This document shows positions 21,057 to 32,272 of a stretch of 64,000 nt of DNA, in pieces. The DNA is from Cymbomonas tetramitiformis (lineage: Eukaryota > Chlorophyta > Pyramimonadophyceae > Pyramimonadales > Pyramimonadaceae). The notes under the pieces are model-generated. The model was given only the letters and a program-made list of their open reading frames with translations, was not told the origin of the DNA and did no database searches. The DNA lies in contig LGRX02034672.1 of NCBI GenBank assembly GCA_001247695.2, forward strand, positions 51,424 through 115,423. Reading direction: 5' to 3'. Each line of letters starts with the position of its first letter. Positions within the stretch are counted from its first letter, which is position 1. A program made the position numbers and the translations under genes.

Positions 21057-22988
21057 CCCACCACCGTCCCGACCACGGTCGATTCTTCGCCAGCATTAGC
21101 TTTTGCGCGCAAATTTCTGACGTAGTCGTTCCTCTTGCCGCGTTTTCCTAATTTACTCGAAAAGATGAGCTCTTCGGGGTGCGCTGTGATAGTGGGTAAA
21201 CGTGGGAGTAGTCCTTTGTTTTTCACGTGCCCTCTCTCCGGACACTGCTAGGACATGGTCCTTGCCGAGATTTTGTATATTGCCAGATCTGACGGGCAGT
21301 AGTACTGTACGATAGTCAGATCAGACCTTACCGCATCCCTGGACTGCTGTCTCCTGCTTTCTCATTGGTCGACTTCGGTGACTGGACTGTGACACATTCT
21401 GATCTGACATTATTCTAGAGACGAGAGAGAGAGTATACATATAGTCTCACGGTATGAGCTCTGTCGGCGGTTTATTCACTATCTCTACTCGAGCCGCCGC
21501 ATATCTTACTTGTGAGTTCAGAGTTTCCGCTTGCGTAGATATATACTATATCTGGTAGTCCTTACTATCGGTGTCAATGGTTCATCATTATTGTTATTAC
21601 TATCATCATTATTGTGATTGTTATCATCATTATTGATATGCTATTCAAGCACATGCAGCGGACGCTCTAACTCGAATGAAACTGTACACAACACAGTGAA
21701 GGACAAAGATGCTCATATAATAAAATTCATCGAGTTTTTTCACTGAGGGCGCGCATCGCGAACGGTCAGTGAACAGACTGTCACCGCCACCGTGTCCCAA
21801 GGGCCGTCACAAGGCGGAACTCGACTCCCACCTTATTTATGGGGGATTGGGTCCCCCATGTCCATTTCATAGCCTCGCAGTGTTTTTCGAAAGTTATCAC
21901 TTATATATACACACACGCGTGCGCGCGTATATGTAGTATACATTTACATTTACATATGCATACATATGCATGCATACATACATACATATACGATGTATCA
22001 ACCGTCAAAGCGATCGTTAGATTGCAAATTGTCTCGTTGCGTCGTAAAGCCGCAAAACGCCCCATGTTTTGAATCGATGTCGCTAGTAAATCACTATGTT
22101 GAATTATCGGTATCGGTGACCAATTCTAGACATATATCGTGCCGCGCATTTCTAGCAAGTGTCACTGACATGATGACGAGTAATCCCAATATCCAACTCA
22201 ACGTGTAGAGCTGACCAGCACAGCGAGTGGGACCGCCGCAAACGGAAGCTCGTGTTTAGTTCCATTACGATTTCTGTATCAGTCCACCTACGTATATTGT
22301 CACAAACCGTATCACAAGATACTTCCGAACCATTTGTGCCAGATACAAAATTGCATCAGTATATAGGACAAGTCACAACGGGCGACTCCAGCAGCATGAT
22401 CAACAATCAAACTTTTGAATGTCATCTTTGTACGAGAAGGACTTTTTAAGGAGCGTATTTGGCGAACATGTGGATTCATCACCAATCGTAGTGTCCGTAT
22501 GACCGGACACGATGCCGTCGTCCGAAATTCTGACTGCCTATGTGTCATTGCCGATCATACCTCGAGGTACAAAACGAATCGCCAATGCCAAACGTGTCGC
22601 GACTCGGGAGTGTGGATTGTGTCACCAAAACACAACGTCGTATCAACCCGCCATCCGCACCATGTCGACTCCCGAGTCGTGACACCATAACCATTCAGCA
22701 GAACGACTGTTGATTTACCCAGCATTTCATGTTGGCCTAGTGGAGAGCTTTAGATTGGCAATGCTAGTATGAACAAGATTGTCGAAAGGGCCTCGGATGA
22801 AACTATCATAGCTTCGTACAATTAAATATCATACCATTTGTACTAGCATCTATTAGCTTCTCCGAAAGTTGGAACCGAACAAATAATACATACACGCTCT
22901 ACCGTACAGAGCGACCAACCTTACGGTCAGATGTGGTGTGAAAGGGTTCTCTACATCAAAAGCTAAGATGGCGTAGCAAGAGGATGAA

Positions 22989-25900
22989 TTAGGTGGGAGG
23001 CATTGCTGCGTCCCCGGAAGATGCCAATAACTCCCATGAAAGGCCAAGCGTTACTACTCCTCCGAATAGTCCCAGAACGAGCAAACTGCATTGACTGGTT
23101 ACTCTCAAAGCTCTGTGGATACCCTTCTCGGATGCATTGCACTTCAGTTGTATGGCTTTGTTCCATACTGCATTATGGAGCAAATCACGAAAGCCAACAC
23201 ATGAAGCATCAGCATGCGAAAGGAACTGCTCCTGCTCACCTATCGAACTATCGGCCACAGACTGTGCCGCCTTTGCGGCGGCGGAGCGCATATCTTCAGG
23301 GGACATAGCGCACGCCTCATCTTCCTGGATAAGCGAGGTCAGCGTGGAAGAGGGATCGTTTGCAGCTGCGAATGATGGCGAGGGCGGGTTCCTCTGACAA
23401 GTGGCGATTTCATTACGCTCAGCTTCGGTCGGCTCAAAGATTGCGTTCATATGGCATGTCTGCTCAACAAAGGTCGGGGTCCTTTGGCTGTGCTCTATCT
23501 CATCGCAAATATCGATCTCGCCCAAGCTTGCCCCAGGGTCCTGGCAACCCGCTAAGGAGCTCGGAGTCCCAACCGGCGGTGGTGATATGAGCCAGCTGTC
23601 CTCGTCCTCGTTAGAATTCCAGCCGGCGAGTGAGAGGATCTGCTCCTCCTCTTCCGGGGAGGAGGGGATCAGGCACGACAGTGGGGTATCCTCCAGATTT
23701 ATCAGATTGTCACAGTACGACCTCTCGGAAGCCACGGCAGTAAGCGTCCTACCAGTGGATGGTGTGGCTGCTTGTTCACCTTCAGAGGAAGACAACAACG
23801 GTTTGAACTGCGAGAAGCGGGGCGTTTCGGCGAGAGATGCATCCGACTCTACGGCAGCGAAGTGCTCAAGGGCGAAGCTGAGCGCGCGGGGCTGCGGGGA
23901 GGCGCTCTCCGCGGCAGACACTTCTGGCGTGAGAAGTGCTGAGGGATTTGCTGTCACCTGAAAAACCCTCCGAGTGCAGAAAGTCAGTCAGCAACTTCAG
24001 TCGAACAGAGCGCCAAGAAATGGTTTCGCATTGGCAGCTCTGAATGTCCCCCATCTCATTGCCGTCTAATGAAAGAAGTAGTGTTTACAACGGGCGACCG
24101 TCGCGTTTCGAAACCTCCCATTTGCACGCTGCGGGCTCTGCTAGCTATGTGGATCCTTGAATACCAGTGAGGGTAAAGGAGAGGCAGGAACACAAAGCTC
24201 CTGGCTTGAATCAATCCATAGCGAACCGATTCTCAGAGTATGCATTGTCTTTGCACTTAGCTCAACAGAATGCTAGGAGCTCATCTTACGAAACTCAGCA
24301 GGCAAGTCGCTCGAGAGTAAGCATGCTCTCAGAACCCCTCCGTCAAATTCCACGTATCCCGTTGGACCCAAAGTGGCATATGCCAGGACAGCAAATGGAA
24401 GGCGACTGACGAAGAGCTGGAGCAAAGGCGGATCTTTAGGAGTGAGAGCGGAAGCCGAAGGGCCAGGGGAGGGAGAATGTCCACCTCATGCGATGCAGAC
24501 ACTGATGCCACGACTTGGTCAGCATCCACTTTCTGTAGAGTCGCCACCGGCACAGGTGGCCGCGCGGCGTGGAAGTTCAGCTCGTGCTCGGGCTGCTGCA
24601 GAGTATTGGCTGAGCTGGGGCGCACCTCCTCCTGGGCCTCATGGGGGCTCTCCTCCCCGGTAGGGACAAGCATCTGGGGTGTGCGGCATATATCAGCTCT
24701 GGGGTTGCTGTGCCGTAAGCGCGGGATCATGCTGGGCTTCTTGGACATGAACAGCGCCACGGTGGACAGCTCATCGACAGCATTCGGGCTCCCCTTAGGC
24801 CCGCTCGTGGCCGGGGACGCCGACCTCTGCTCACCTCGCGCTCCCTCGGAGCCCCCACAATACCCCTCTGCAAGGTAGCCTGACATCGCCCCACTCTTCT
24901 GTGCACTGATCGGGGTGACCTTGGAAAAATCAGAGGCGCTGCCACTGCTTTGTGGCGTTCTGTGTGGCAGCAGCAGCTGGTTGCCCACCTCCCTCAGCGG
25001 AGCCCCCTTCGCCGGTGTGTCTAAGGGGTCAGCTCCTGCCTCTGCTCCGGAGATGTTCTTTTCAGCGCCCTCCTCAGGTGGAGAGTTCTCCACCGTTGGA
25101 AACCTTCGGGCAGCATTCGGCGTTTCATTCTTCAGCCACTCCTTCAGGCGCGCGATGACGCCGCTCAGCTGTGAACTCCGACCCCGTCCCCACACCCATG
25201 CTCTCAAATGTGCGACGCGCAGCACACCAGCGAATGCAACGGTCCCGAATCAAGCGATACATGGCGCTAGTCCTCGTCTCGCAGCACCCAAATCCCCTGC
25301 AAAACATTCAAGGCAGCGCCCAAGGCGATCGCTGTGCCCTCTAGACTCCTTCCTGCTGTCGAATTGATACAGTGAGAGAAGCAATTTTGCAGGTATAAGG
25401 ACAGCGGAGCAACAGGCCCCGGGAGACCGGCGAGGTATTGAACACACCTCTTGACGCATGGGCGACTGCTGCACCTTCTCGACAAGCGCGGTGGCATTCT
25501 GTGAAGTCCCCCATCTTCGCGGTTACCTTTCTACTCTTACTAGCTAAGGCTCTCCATCGCAGCAAAACTTTAATCATTCACGGCATTTCTCTGGTTCAAA
25601 CTGCACACAGGCCTCGCGTACTACGCAAGCTCCAGATGGCCAGATCATCCCCCGACACGAAGCGGTACCGCGGAATGGATGAACGACAGGGAGCGGTGCT
25701 GCCGCGGATGAAGACGAGAGTTGCACCCCTCGGGGCCAGACATGCACGACGATCACGAAACGCGCCTCAGATCAACGACTCTCGATGCGGCCCAATAGCG
25801 CGCGACGCGGCAGAGCACAGGACTCACCACGATGCCGAGCTCGCGCATCGTCAGGTTCTGGTCCGGCTTTCCCATCAGTAGAATCAGCCGAGTAGCCGAC

Positions 25901-28452
25901 TCCGCTGGCATCAGCCCCAAGAGCCGTGCGCGCATCCAGGGCGGCATGTCGGCCAGATGACGCACCCCTGGAGAACCTCAAGCCTCAGGTTGTGCTGGAT
26001 ACAACCAGCGGGCGGGGCGCTTATCGAAAAAGAAACTGTTCAGGTATTCACATAGGAGGATGCCAGCTTACCCCGGGACGGCTCGAACCGCTGCAACACA
26101 GCTGCGGCGCACTTCTGTCCCTTCTCGAAACGCGTGGCGCGCCCCTCAACGCTGCCCGGCCTGCTGCGGGGACCCTGCGCGGCCGTCCTCCGATTCGCGT
26201 CAGGAAACACCTTTCAGCGGGTCGCCGCCGCTTCAGCGCGGGGCGATAGATTTGCGCGGGCACAGACTGCGGCGTCAGCCATTCCCAAGCCATGTGCAGG
26301 GCTTGAAATGGGCACCACCTGTGCGCATCCCGTTGGACTCCGTGGCTTGCTGCTGGCCATACATGCCAGCACACTTGTCACCTTCACCTCCGCTGCCTCG
26401 CTCAATACACAAGCTGCGTCTTCAGATGGCATCTCCATCAACATGTGTGCCAGCTGCGGTTTGCATCCACGCCTCGCCCTTAAGAACCGGAAAATACGAG
26501 TTCTCCCGGCAGGCTGCTCGGTCCTCCCAGGGTCAAACACGCACACGCATGCGCACGTACTCCTCTTAAGTGGCTTACAACAACAGTAGTAGAATATACT
26601 GGCTGCCGCGAATACGGGACTTAATGATAGGTCGATCTGGCGGCCTTAGCCCGGAAGCAGGCAACATTGGTTGTCGGCCCGCAAAGCTGCAACACGTCGC
26701 TATTGGACGCAGTCAGCACGGGCGGACGAGAAGCAGGAGACGCCTCACCGGCTCTAACTTGGCCGCGAGCAGAAGCCGCTCGAGGTCGCAGTCGAGGTTC
26801 AGCGTGACCTCCGCGGCCACTGCTGGGTCCATCTCTTCCAAAATAGCCGCCATTTCTGCGGGTTCCAGCTCTGGGCAAAGTCCGACACATCGCACAAACA
26901 CACACCTCAACCTTTGTTTGCCTCCGAGGGGCAAAACGTGCCGGCCGAGCTTCCTAGAAGGAGCGCCATAGGTCACAATTACAAGCAAGTCCACAAATGC
27001 CCGCCCTCAATCCCGTCCCTACTGCCTGCAAACCGTCGTCCCCACCCCGGCAGTTTGTGACATAACGCTCCCACGGTCAAACGAGACGTGAAGTCAAGGG
27101 GAGGAGAAGGACATGCAAGGCCGGGACAGGGAGCAGAGTTGGGGGGAGAGATGCGCACGGAGGAGGAGGGCAGCGACGTGGCGGCTGTCCATTTCGGGGT
27201 AAGCAAGGACCCGTGCGCTGTCGGCGGCCGGCAGACCACGCAGCAGTCCCGCGGAGTGCTCGGCCGGCAAGGCGCTCAGCAGTGGGGCCACCACTTGCGG
27301 CTCCTGAGCGCCGAGCAGCTCTGCTACCACCTGCCCTTCCCGGATCCCCACGCCCGACTTCCGGCTTGGCGATCGGCCTCCGGATGCCGCCCACAATAAA
27401 AGCGCTACAGAAAGACATAACTTGCGTAACGTACTCCAATTGTAGGTCTCCCCAAGTGATATGCTCACAACACCACAGGCGTTTAATCCTCACACGAAGC
27501 AGCTCCCAAGCTGGTGCTGTCAGCGTGGGGCAGCACGGAGACTTGCGGTCCGCAAGGACGCAGGAGGGGTTTCGGAGGGTGGGGCGGTAGCACCTGAGGG
27601 GATAGCACCCCCAGGAGTTCGAGCACTGTTGGGAAGCACTTCGCTGAGGAGAGATGCGGCAGCAGAGCCTGCGCGCGCACACGTGGCAATGCCCCGGGCG
27701 ACCTAACCTCAAGGGGCACTCTGGTGGCGAGGAGCTGTAAGGTAAGGGCTACTACGAAGGCACGAGACGGACAGGGACTAACGGGGCGTCTTGACGGCGG
27801 AGCGTTGCAAGACGCGCAAACAGGTATCGGCGGGTAAGTGAGAGGACAACGCGCGTGTTCGGACGGCGCGGCACCTGCAACACAAACGTCGGGGGAATTC
27901 CCCCAAATACGATGCTTTGAAAAACCGAAGAGAGGGCGAGGTAGAATTCGCAGGCCTCGCACCCCCAGGAGTGCAGGATCGGACTCGATCTGCGCGGCGA
28001 GCGCGCGATAGTCGTCTAACTCCATGATGGACTCCGCCGCAGTCTCTGGCTCCATTTGTTGGAGCTCCTGGTGTCCATGGGGCGGCCCTCGTGATAGGTC
28101 AGACCAGGAGCACTGACCGCCACCTCTCGGTAGAGCCGCAGGACCCCTCTCGGCCTGTCTGTGGAAACGGGATCGCAAGCTTCTTGCAGGCAGTCGCCGA
28201 ATCGTGATGAAATATGGCACTCTTACTGTTTCAAGCACAGTTGCAGGTTTCCCTGCGGCGTCTGGTCCAAGAAAGCATGAGGCTACCAGTTCTGAAGGCA
28301 GATTTGATCTCGGCTGTACAGTGGGAGGGACTTTTTATTTTATTTTCAGGATTTTTCACGGCACTACAGCAGTCTTTTCGGAAGATTGCGCACCTGCAGA
28401 AATCTTTGCTCGGAGGCATCAAGGCCCTTATCAACTTTCGAATCTCCGACAT
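22989..28452 (-). CDS. Twelve-exon MgtE_N-like helical-repeat protein with C-terminal membrane anchor
   Basis: Proposed exons, minus strand: 28452–28394, 28154–28124, 28067–27963, 27668–27594, 27330–27159, 26870–26749, 26453–26388, 26114–26072, 25967–25828, 25498–25448, 25168–24485 and 23957–22989. They sum to 2517 nt (838 residues), and every adjacent pair matches in phase. The first 270 residues are leucine/alanine helices with recurring acidic-proline turns: LQQMEPETAAESIMELDD, LLSALPAEHSAGLLRGLPAA, LEPAEMAAILEEMDPAVAAE, LMEMPSEDAACVLSEAAE and MPPWMRARLLGLMPAES. This resembles the superhelix of the MgtE N domain. A Ser/Pro-rich middle follows, then a hydrophobic segment (SLLVLGLFGGVVTLGLSW) close to the stop, suggesting a tail-anchored protein. 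No CBS or transporter domain is present. The least certain joins are exons 7–8 and 11–12. Confidence 0.65.
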
Positions 28453-30126
28453 CCAGCGCCTGTTGGCAGCGCAGCTCTCCGGGTTAGGCTCAACCCGGAA
28501 TTCAGGCTGGCGCGTCCTCTAGAGGTTAGTGTTAGAGGTGTATTCGAGATCACGTTAGACTGTTAAGAGTCGGTCAAAAGATCTCAGACCGGAAGTGAAG
28601 AGAAGTGCAGAGATGAAAGCAGGTCTTGTATGCAGAAAGCTCTATTGGAGAATATATTGAAGTTTAGACGGGCTGAAGGTAATTGCCGTTTCGAAAGGAT
28701 ACTTTCTTTAGTGAGACACGGGAAAACACAGTAATGGATGAGCTTCTGCGCTACAGCCCAAAGAATTTGGGTCGTAAGGAACGAATATGGAAGCTTCGTG
28801 GTTCCGTCACTGCGCGGTAGGTCTCCTGCTTTATCTAGTGTATAAACTCGGGGCGCAATGAAAACAAGTCGTGGCTAGCGAGGGCAGTAAGGCTGGGGGC
28901 AAAGTCGCTTCGGTGAAGAGCAATTTTCACGACAACGAGTATGTTTCGAGGAGATGCAGGGGAATTTTCCACTTGAGGAACCTACCCGCTGATATGGTAC
29001 TGTATCGATGGCCTGCGGTATGATATCCCCAGAATCGTCGAAAGGTAATGACGTTGCAGGTAGAGACGTCATGCTATATGGAAACTGCGGATCTTCTATC
29101 ACACTTTTCAGCCCTTAAATCTCGACTGTGCTCAGGAATCTCGTCTCACAAACAGTAAAGCCCGAATTACATTAAGGGTTCAATATTGCCTTAATTCAAC
29201 GCAAACCCAGTCCCGTTTCGACTTTTGTGAGGAGGTGACGGTTCCACATATCGATAAATGGATGATACGAGTGACGAAAAGACGGATTATTTACCCGTAT
29301 GGCATACCGATGATCAATCTATTTGAGAGTAATTGTGGGATTCCACGGAAAGGATGTGGCTCACAGAATTTTGCCGTTGCCCTTTGCCCTTTCTGCACTA
29401 GTTTTGAATTTTCCGTCCCGTTCGCAGCGGCAGCTTGGCACTCATGCCTCATCACAGACAGTCGATGTTGACACACATAGGGATAGGGCATCGCTGGATC
29501 GCATGAGATCCCTCGCAGCTGTCGCTGTCGTGGCGCTGTTCGTGTCGGTCGGGTGTGGAGTGTCATGTCATGTCATGTCAGTCGAGTGTGGAGCTCAAGT
29601 TCTCAATAATCCCCACTATTTTCCAAATCTGAGGCTCTGAGCGAAGGTGACCGTTGACTGAACTTTGACCAACATTTCCCAAGCCGTCCACCGTCCGATT
29701 TTCAAAATTATTGCAGTTCTGAAGAGCTCTCGTCGAGGAGCTTCCGTGTCACGCGACGGTCAGAAATATTATTGGAGAAATTTTTATCGGACCGGTGGCT
29801 TGTCGTTGGGATGACATGACATGACATGATACTCTTTACTGTTGGATGTTGATCGCCAACTTTCCTTCCGTCATCGGTGATGACCGTCATTCAGGAGACG
29901 GATCGTCTACGTCTATCTCACTCCCCGGATCGAGGAAATACTAGAATGTGTATCCTCAGAGTGACACAGTCGAGTGAAAACGCTGAGCGAGCAGGCGAGG
30001 CGAGCGGACGGGAGGGGAGTTCGTTCGGAGTATGAGGGAGGGACAAGCATTTAAGCATAGAAACTTTCCTACGGACTTGCGATTCGTGCAGTAGTCCGAG
30101 CTCCGAGTGGGGCGAGATAATTGACT
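28453..30126. other. Intergenic stretch, no supported gene
   Basis: Includes tandem TCATG/CATGA units at about 29563–29580 and 29815–29830 in opposite orientation. A short plus-strand frame from 29503 opens with a signal-peptide-like MRSLAAVAVVALFVSVGCG but is only about 45 codons and ends without features. The second copy of the dispersed repeat lies at 29866–29936. The divergent neighbours start at 28452 (minus) and 30127 (plus). Confidence 0.5.
29866..29936. repeat. Dispersed repeat, copy 2
   Basis: Direct-orientation partner of 4886–4957, with matching blocks CCGTCATCG, GATGACC, CAGGAG.CGGATCGTCT and CCCCGGATCG. No gag-like frame follows it here, so it may be a solo LTR or leader remnant. 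Confidence 0.55.
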
Positions 30127-30900
30127 ATGGGCTTATTCAGCAAGTTTCAAACAAAGTTTCAAGATTCCGTGTTGTTCGAGAGGATTGTTGATCAGGTCTG
30201 TAAGTTTCGTCCATCTGTTGCATCTTTACACTTGATGCGACGGATTTCCTTTCTGAACCGAATGCGCCTCAGGTGTTCGATGACAATGATCTCAATAAAT
30301 GTGGAACAATGGACTTCATCGATCTGTATGTGGCTGCAGTAGTTGTCACCAAGTATGCACAACTCCAACCACAAGTATTCTATGTGGTATCTGCATGCAT
30401 GCCCAGTTTGGACTGCCTGCGCGCGCGCAACAAGCTCTGCAAACACAACACCATACAGCAGTTCACCAAGTTTGATCGGGAGCCTTTCCGGTTGCGAACT
30501 AGAAGCGCAGCTCATATTTGTGCCTTATCCGTTTTGGAGATGTGGACTGCTCTCACGGCACCACTCGTTCGACCCATGATAAGCTTCAGACTGCTTATCA
30601 TGGGTGAGAAGCAGTCTGAAGCTTATCACCCATGATAAGGCTCCAAGCCCACGTTTCCTGGCCCCTCGTTGGCACACTACAAAATATGCCTCTTACAACA
30701 AAATGTTTGTCAAAAATGCTGATTCCTTTTTCTGAACGTGCTAGCTGTTTGCCATTCGCTTGGGCAGCAAAGTAAATAACTTGGTCAAGGGCAAACTGGA
30801 GCTGCCTTCAAAGGCGGAGGTTGGTGCGCTTTACGAGGTATCATATGCCAACCAGTTCACCTCTGCTGCAAACTCGCTTGACGATTCAGAATATTTCTAG
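30127..30900 (+). CDS. Small EF-hand calcium-binding protein, three exons
   Basis: Exons 30127–30195, 30273–30352 and 30768–30900 give 93 residues, with phases 0 and 2 matching. The first exon begins MGLFSKFQTKFQDSVLFERI. The second carries an EF-hand loop, DLNKCGTMDFID, after FDDN. The third supplies NKVNNLVKGKLELPSKAEVG and a stop. The order (loop, then LY.AV…NKVN…PSK.EV.AL) matches a plant/algal EF-hand family in which a second loop would follow. Here the loop is degenerate (YANQFTSAANSLDDSEYF) and the protein ends. Loop 1 also has Cys at position 5 and Asp in place of Glu at position 12, so calcium affinity may be weak. The fit of the spliced sequence to the family supports the 415-nt second intron, but an extra exon cannot be excluded. 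Confidence 0.65.
30574..30640. repeat. Nested inverted repeats (hairpin) in an EF-hand gene intron
   Basis: Arms ATAAGCTTCAGACTGCTT and AAGCAGTCTGAAGCTTAT are perfect 18-bp complements around a 12-nt spacer. A third partial copy makes CCCATGATAAGC…GCTTATCATGGG pair as well, so two alternative hairpins compete. Confidence 0.85.
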
Positions 30901-30914
30901 CCGCAGATATATGA

Positions 30915-31892
30915 TCAATCTTCAGGATGCAGGAGGCTTCCGTACAGAGCAAGGTCGCTGTAAGCCGCTTCTTTCAGCTCGCGTTCCTCACGTTTAGGTT
31001 CGTGTTGCTCACTGTGAACTAGCTGATGGACGTGACGAAAACACGCTGCTGCGTATCCAATACGCATACTGCCTGCTTTTCCTTCCTGACAACGTTGAAT
31101 GCCTAAAAAAATAGTTCTCGGGTCACAGAATGGGAAGCGTATCGAACCAAGGCGTGGTGCCCAGTCTTCTCGCTGGCCCACAGAGGGTGCACAGTAGGGT
31201 CCTCGGGAAGGTGTGTCGAGTCGTCGAGTGCTGGCCACAGAGGGTGCACAGTAGGGTCCTCGGGAAGGTGTGTCGAGTCGTCGAGTGCTGGCCGCAGAGA
31301 GGCACCGTCGACCGCAGTCCTCATGCAGGGGCTCACTATTTGCGTGTGAGGGCCTTGGATCCCAGGCGTAGGTACGAGTAGTAGCCCGAGAGATATTCTC
31401 CGCAGATTGGTAGCCAAAGGCATCGGCTGTTGAGAAATCCGCGTAAGCCTGAGCTTGCACGCACACTTTCATATGCATGTGCCGATTCCTATTTTGGACG
31501 TTCCGGTCCTCTAAGTGCGTGTGCGCCGTCGTTTCAGAGTGATGAATTAAGAAATCGGGAAGGTAAAATTTGTGGACCACCGTGCTCACCTGCAGCGTCT
31601 GGGACTGACTCGCGCAGCTATGTGTACCGGAGAATAAAGCTGCGCCCGGAAAAACTACTATGAACAAGACGCAGTTTCGTGAGTTCATGCGGCTGTGGCT
31701 CTCGGTGCATGCCCGACACTCCTTAGCACCCGAAGCCTGGCCCGGAGCTCTGCCCTCCTGGTTTCCCCATCTCTCGGTGCACTCCATGTCTCTCTCGAAA
31801 TTGTCCCTTGGCAGACTCGGTCGTTGAAGAGGAGGGCAGCCTTGTTGCAACGGGGAAGAAGAATGCATATGTTGCTGGCTACCCGATTTCAA
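30915..31892 (-). CDS. Open frame of unknown status
   Basis: A 325-residue minus-strand frame without recognisable domains. Its C-terminal third contains a perfect 57-bp (19-residue) tandem duplication, STRRLDTPSRGPYCAPSV twice (DNA near 31181 and 31238). Preserving frame in the duplication favours coding slightly, but composition is not compelling and the start is arbitrary. It converges on the EF-hand gene with 14 nt between stops. Confidence 0.25.
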   Translation of the reverse strand: MKSGSQQHMHSSSPLQQGCPPLQRPSLPRDNFERDMECTERWGNQEGRAPGQASGAKECRACTESHSRMNSRNCVLFIVVFPGAALFSGTHSCASQSQTLQVSTVVHKFYLPDFLIHHSETTAHTHLEDRNVQNRNRHMHMKVCVQAQAYADFSTADAFGYQSAENISRATTRTYAWDPRPSHANSEPLHEDCGRRCLSAASTRRLDTPSRGPYCAPSVASTRRLDTPSRGPYCAPSVGQREDWAPRLGSIRFPFCDPRTIFLGIQRCQEGKAGSMRIGYAAACFRHVHQLVHSEQHEPKREERELKEAAYSDLALYGSLLHPED

Positions 31893-32272
31893 TCCATATC
31901 TTCCGACGACGCCAAATCATATATCCCAGAGGACTTTCCCGTAGACCCTTTCAGAAAGGATCTGCTCAGGAATGGAAGGAAAGCACATTTCCGTGCCTTG
32001 GAGTGAGAAGGAGGCGAGGTTGGGCAAGATGTCAGCGAAAGATGAATTCGAGCTCAAAAAATGTTGAAATGGTTGTTGGAGTATCGGGGGGCTCACCTTT
32101 TATTCTGGTCTCTCTTGGGGAGGGAGCGGCTTGCACACTCCAGGAACTGAGGTCGCTCTGGTTGCACTTGCTGTTCACTTGCGACGTTACCACGGCTGGA
32201 ACTGAGTGGCCCCGAGAGCTGAGAGTCCAAGCCCGAGCTTTGAGGCGCTGCTGGGTGGCGGTTGAGTGGTGA
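31808..32272 (+). CDS. Possible exons of an unrecognised plus-strand gene
   Basis: After an acceptor-like TTGGCAG, one frame reads DSVVEEEGSLVATGKKNAYV. An alternative frame just downstream reads SSDDAKSYIPEDFPVDPFRK before a stop at about 32006. The first frame later gives LGEGAACTLQELRSLWLHLL. The pieces look protein-like but I could not assemble them. The rest of 32273–34420 contains short open frames on both strands and no gene I can support. Confidence 0.2.
   Translation: MADSVVEEEGSLVATGKKNAYVAGYPISIHIFRRRQIIYPRGLSRRPFQKGSAQEWKESTFPCLGVRRRRGWARCQRKMNSSSKNVEMVVGVSGGSPFILVSLGEGAACTLQELRSLWLHLLFTCDVTTAGTEWPRELRVQARALRRCWVAVEW

Noticed and set aside
20565..21226. Peptide-repeat proteins (for example RAPLYMQVARAPLHMQ) on either strand
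   Set aside because: Artefacts of the 27-bp minisatellite. Both strands are equally open and no start context or domain is present.
23401..27706. Plus-strand frames of 80–190 codons opposite the helical-repeat gene
   Set aside because: No domains, and the minus strand gives a twelve-exon model with all phases matching, so these are shadows.
29503..29640. Small secreted protein starting MRSLAAVAVVALFVSVGCG
   Set aside because: A short frame running through a TCATG tandem repeat with no conserved features; it is likely chance.
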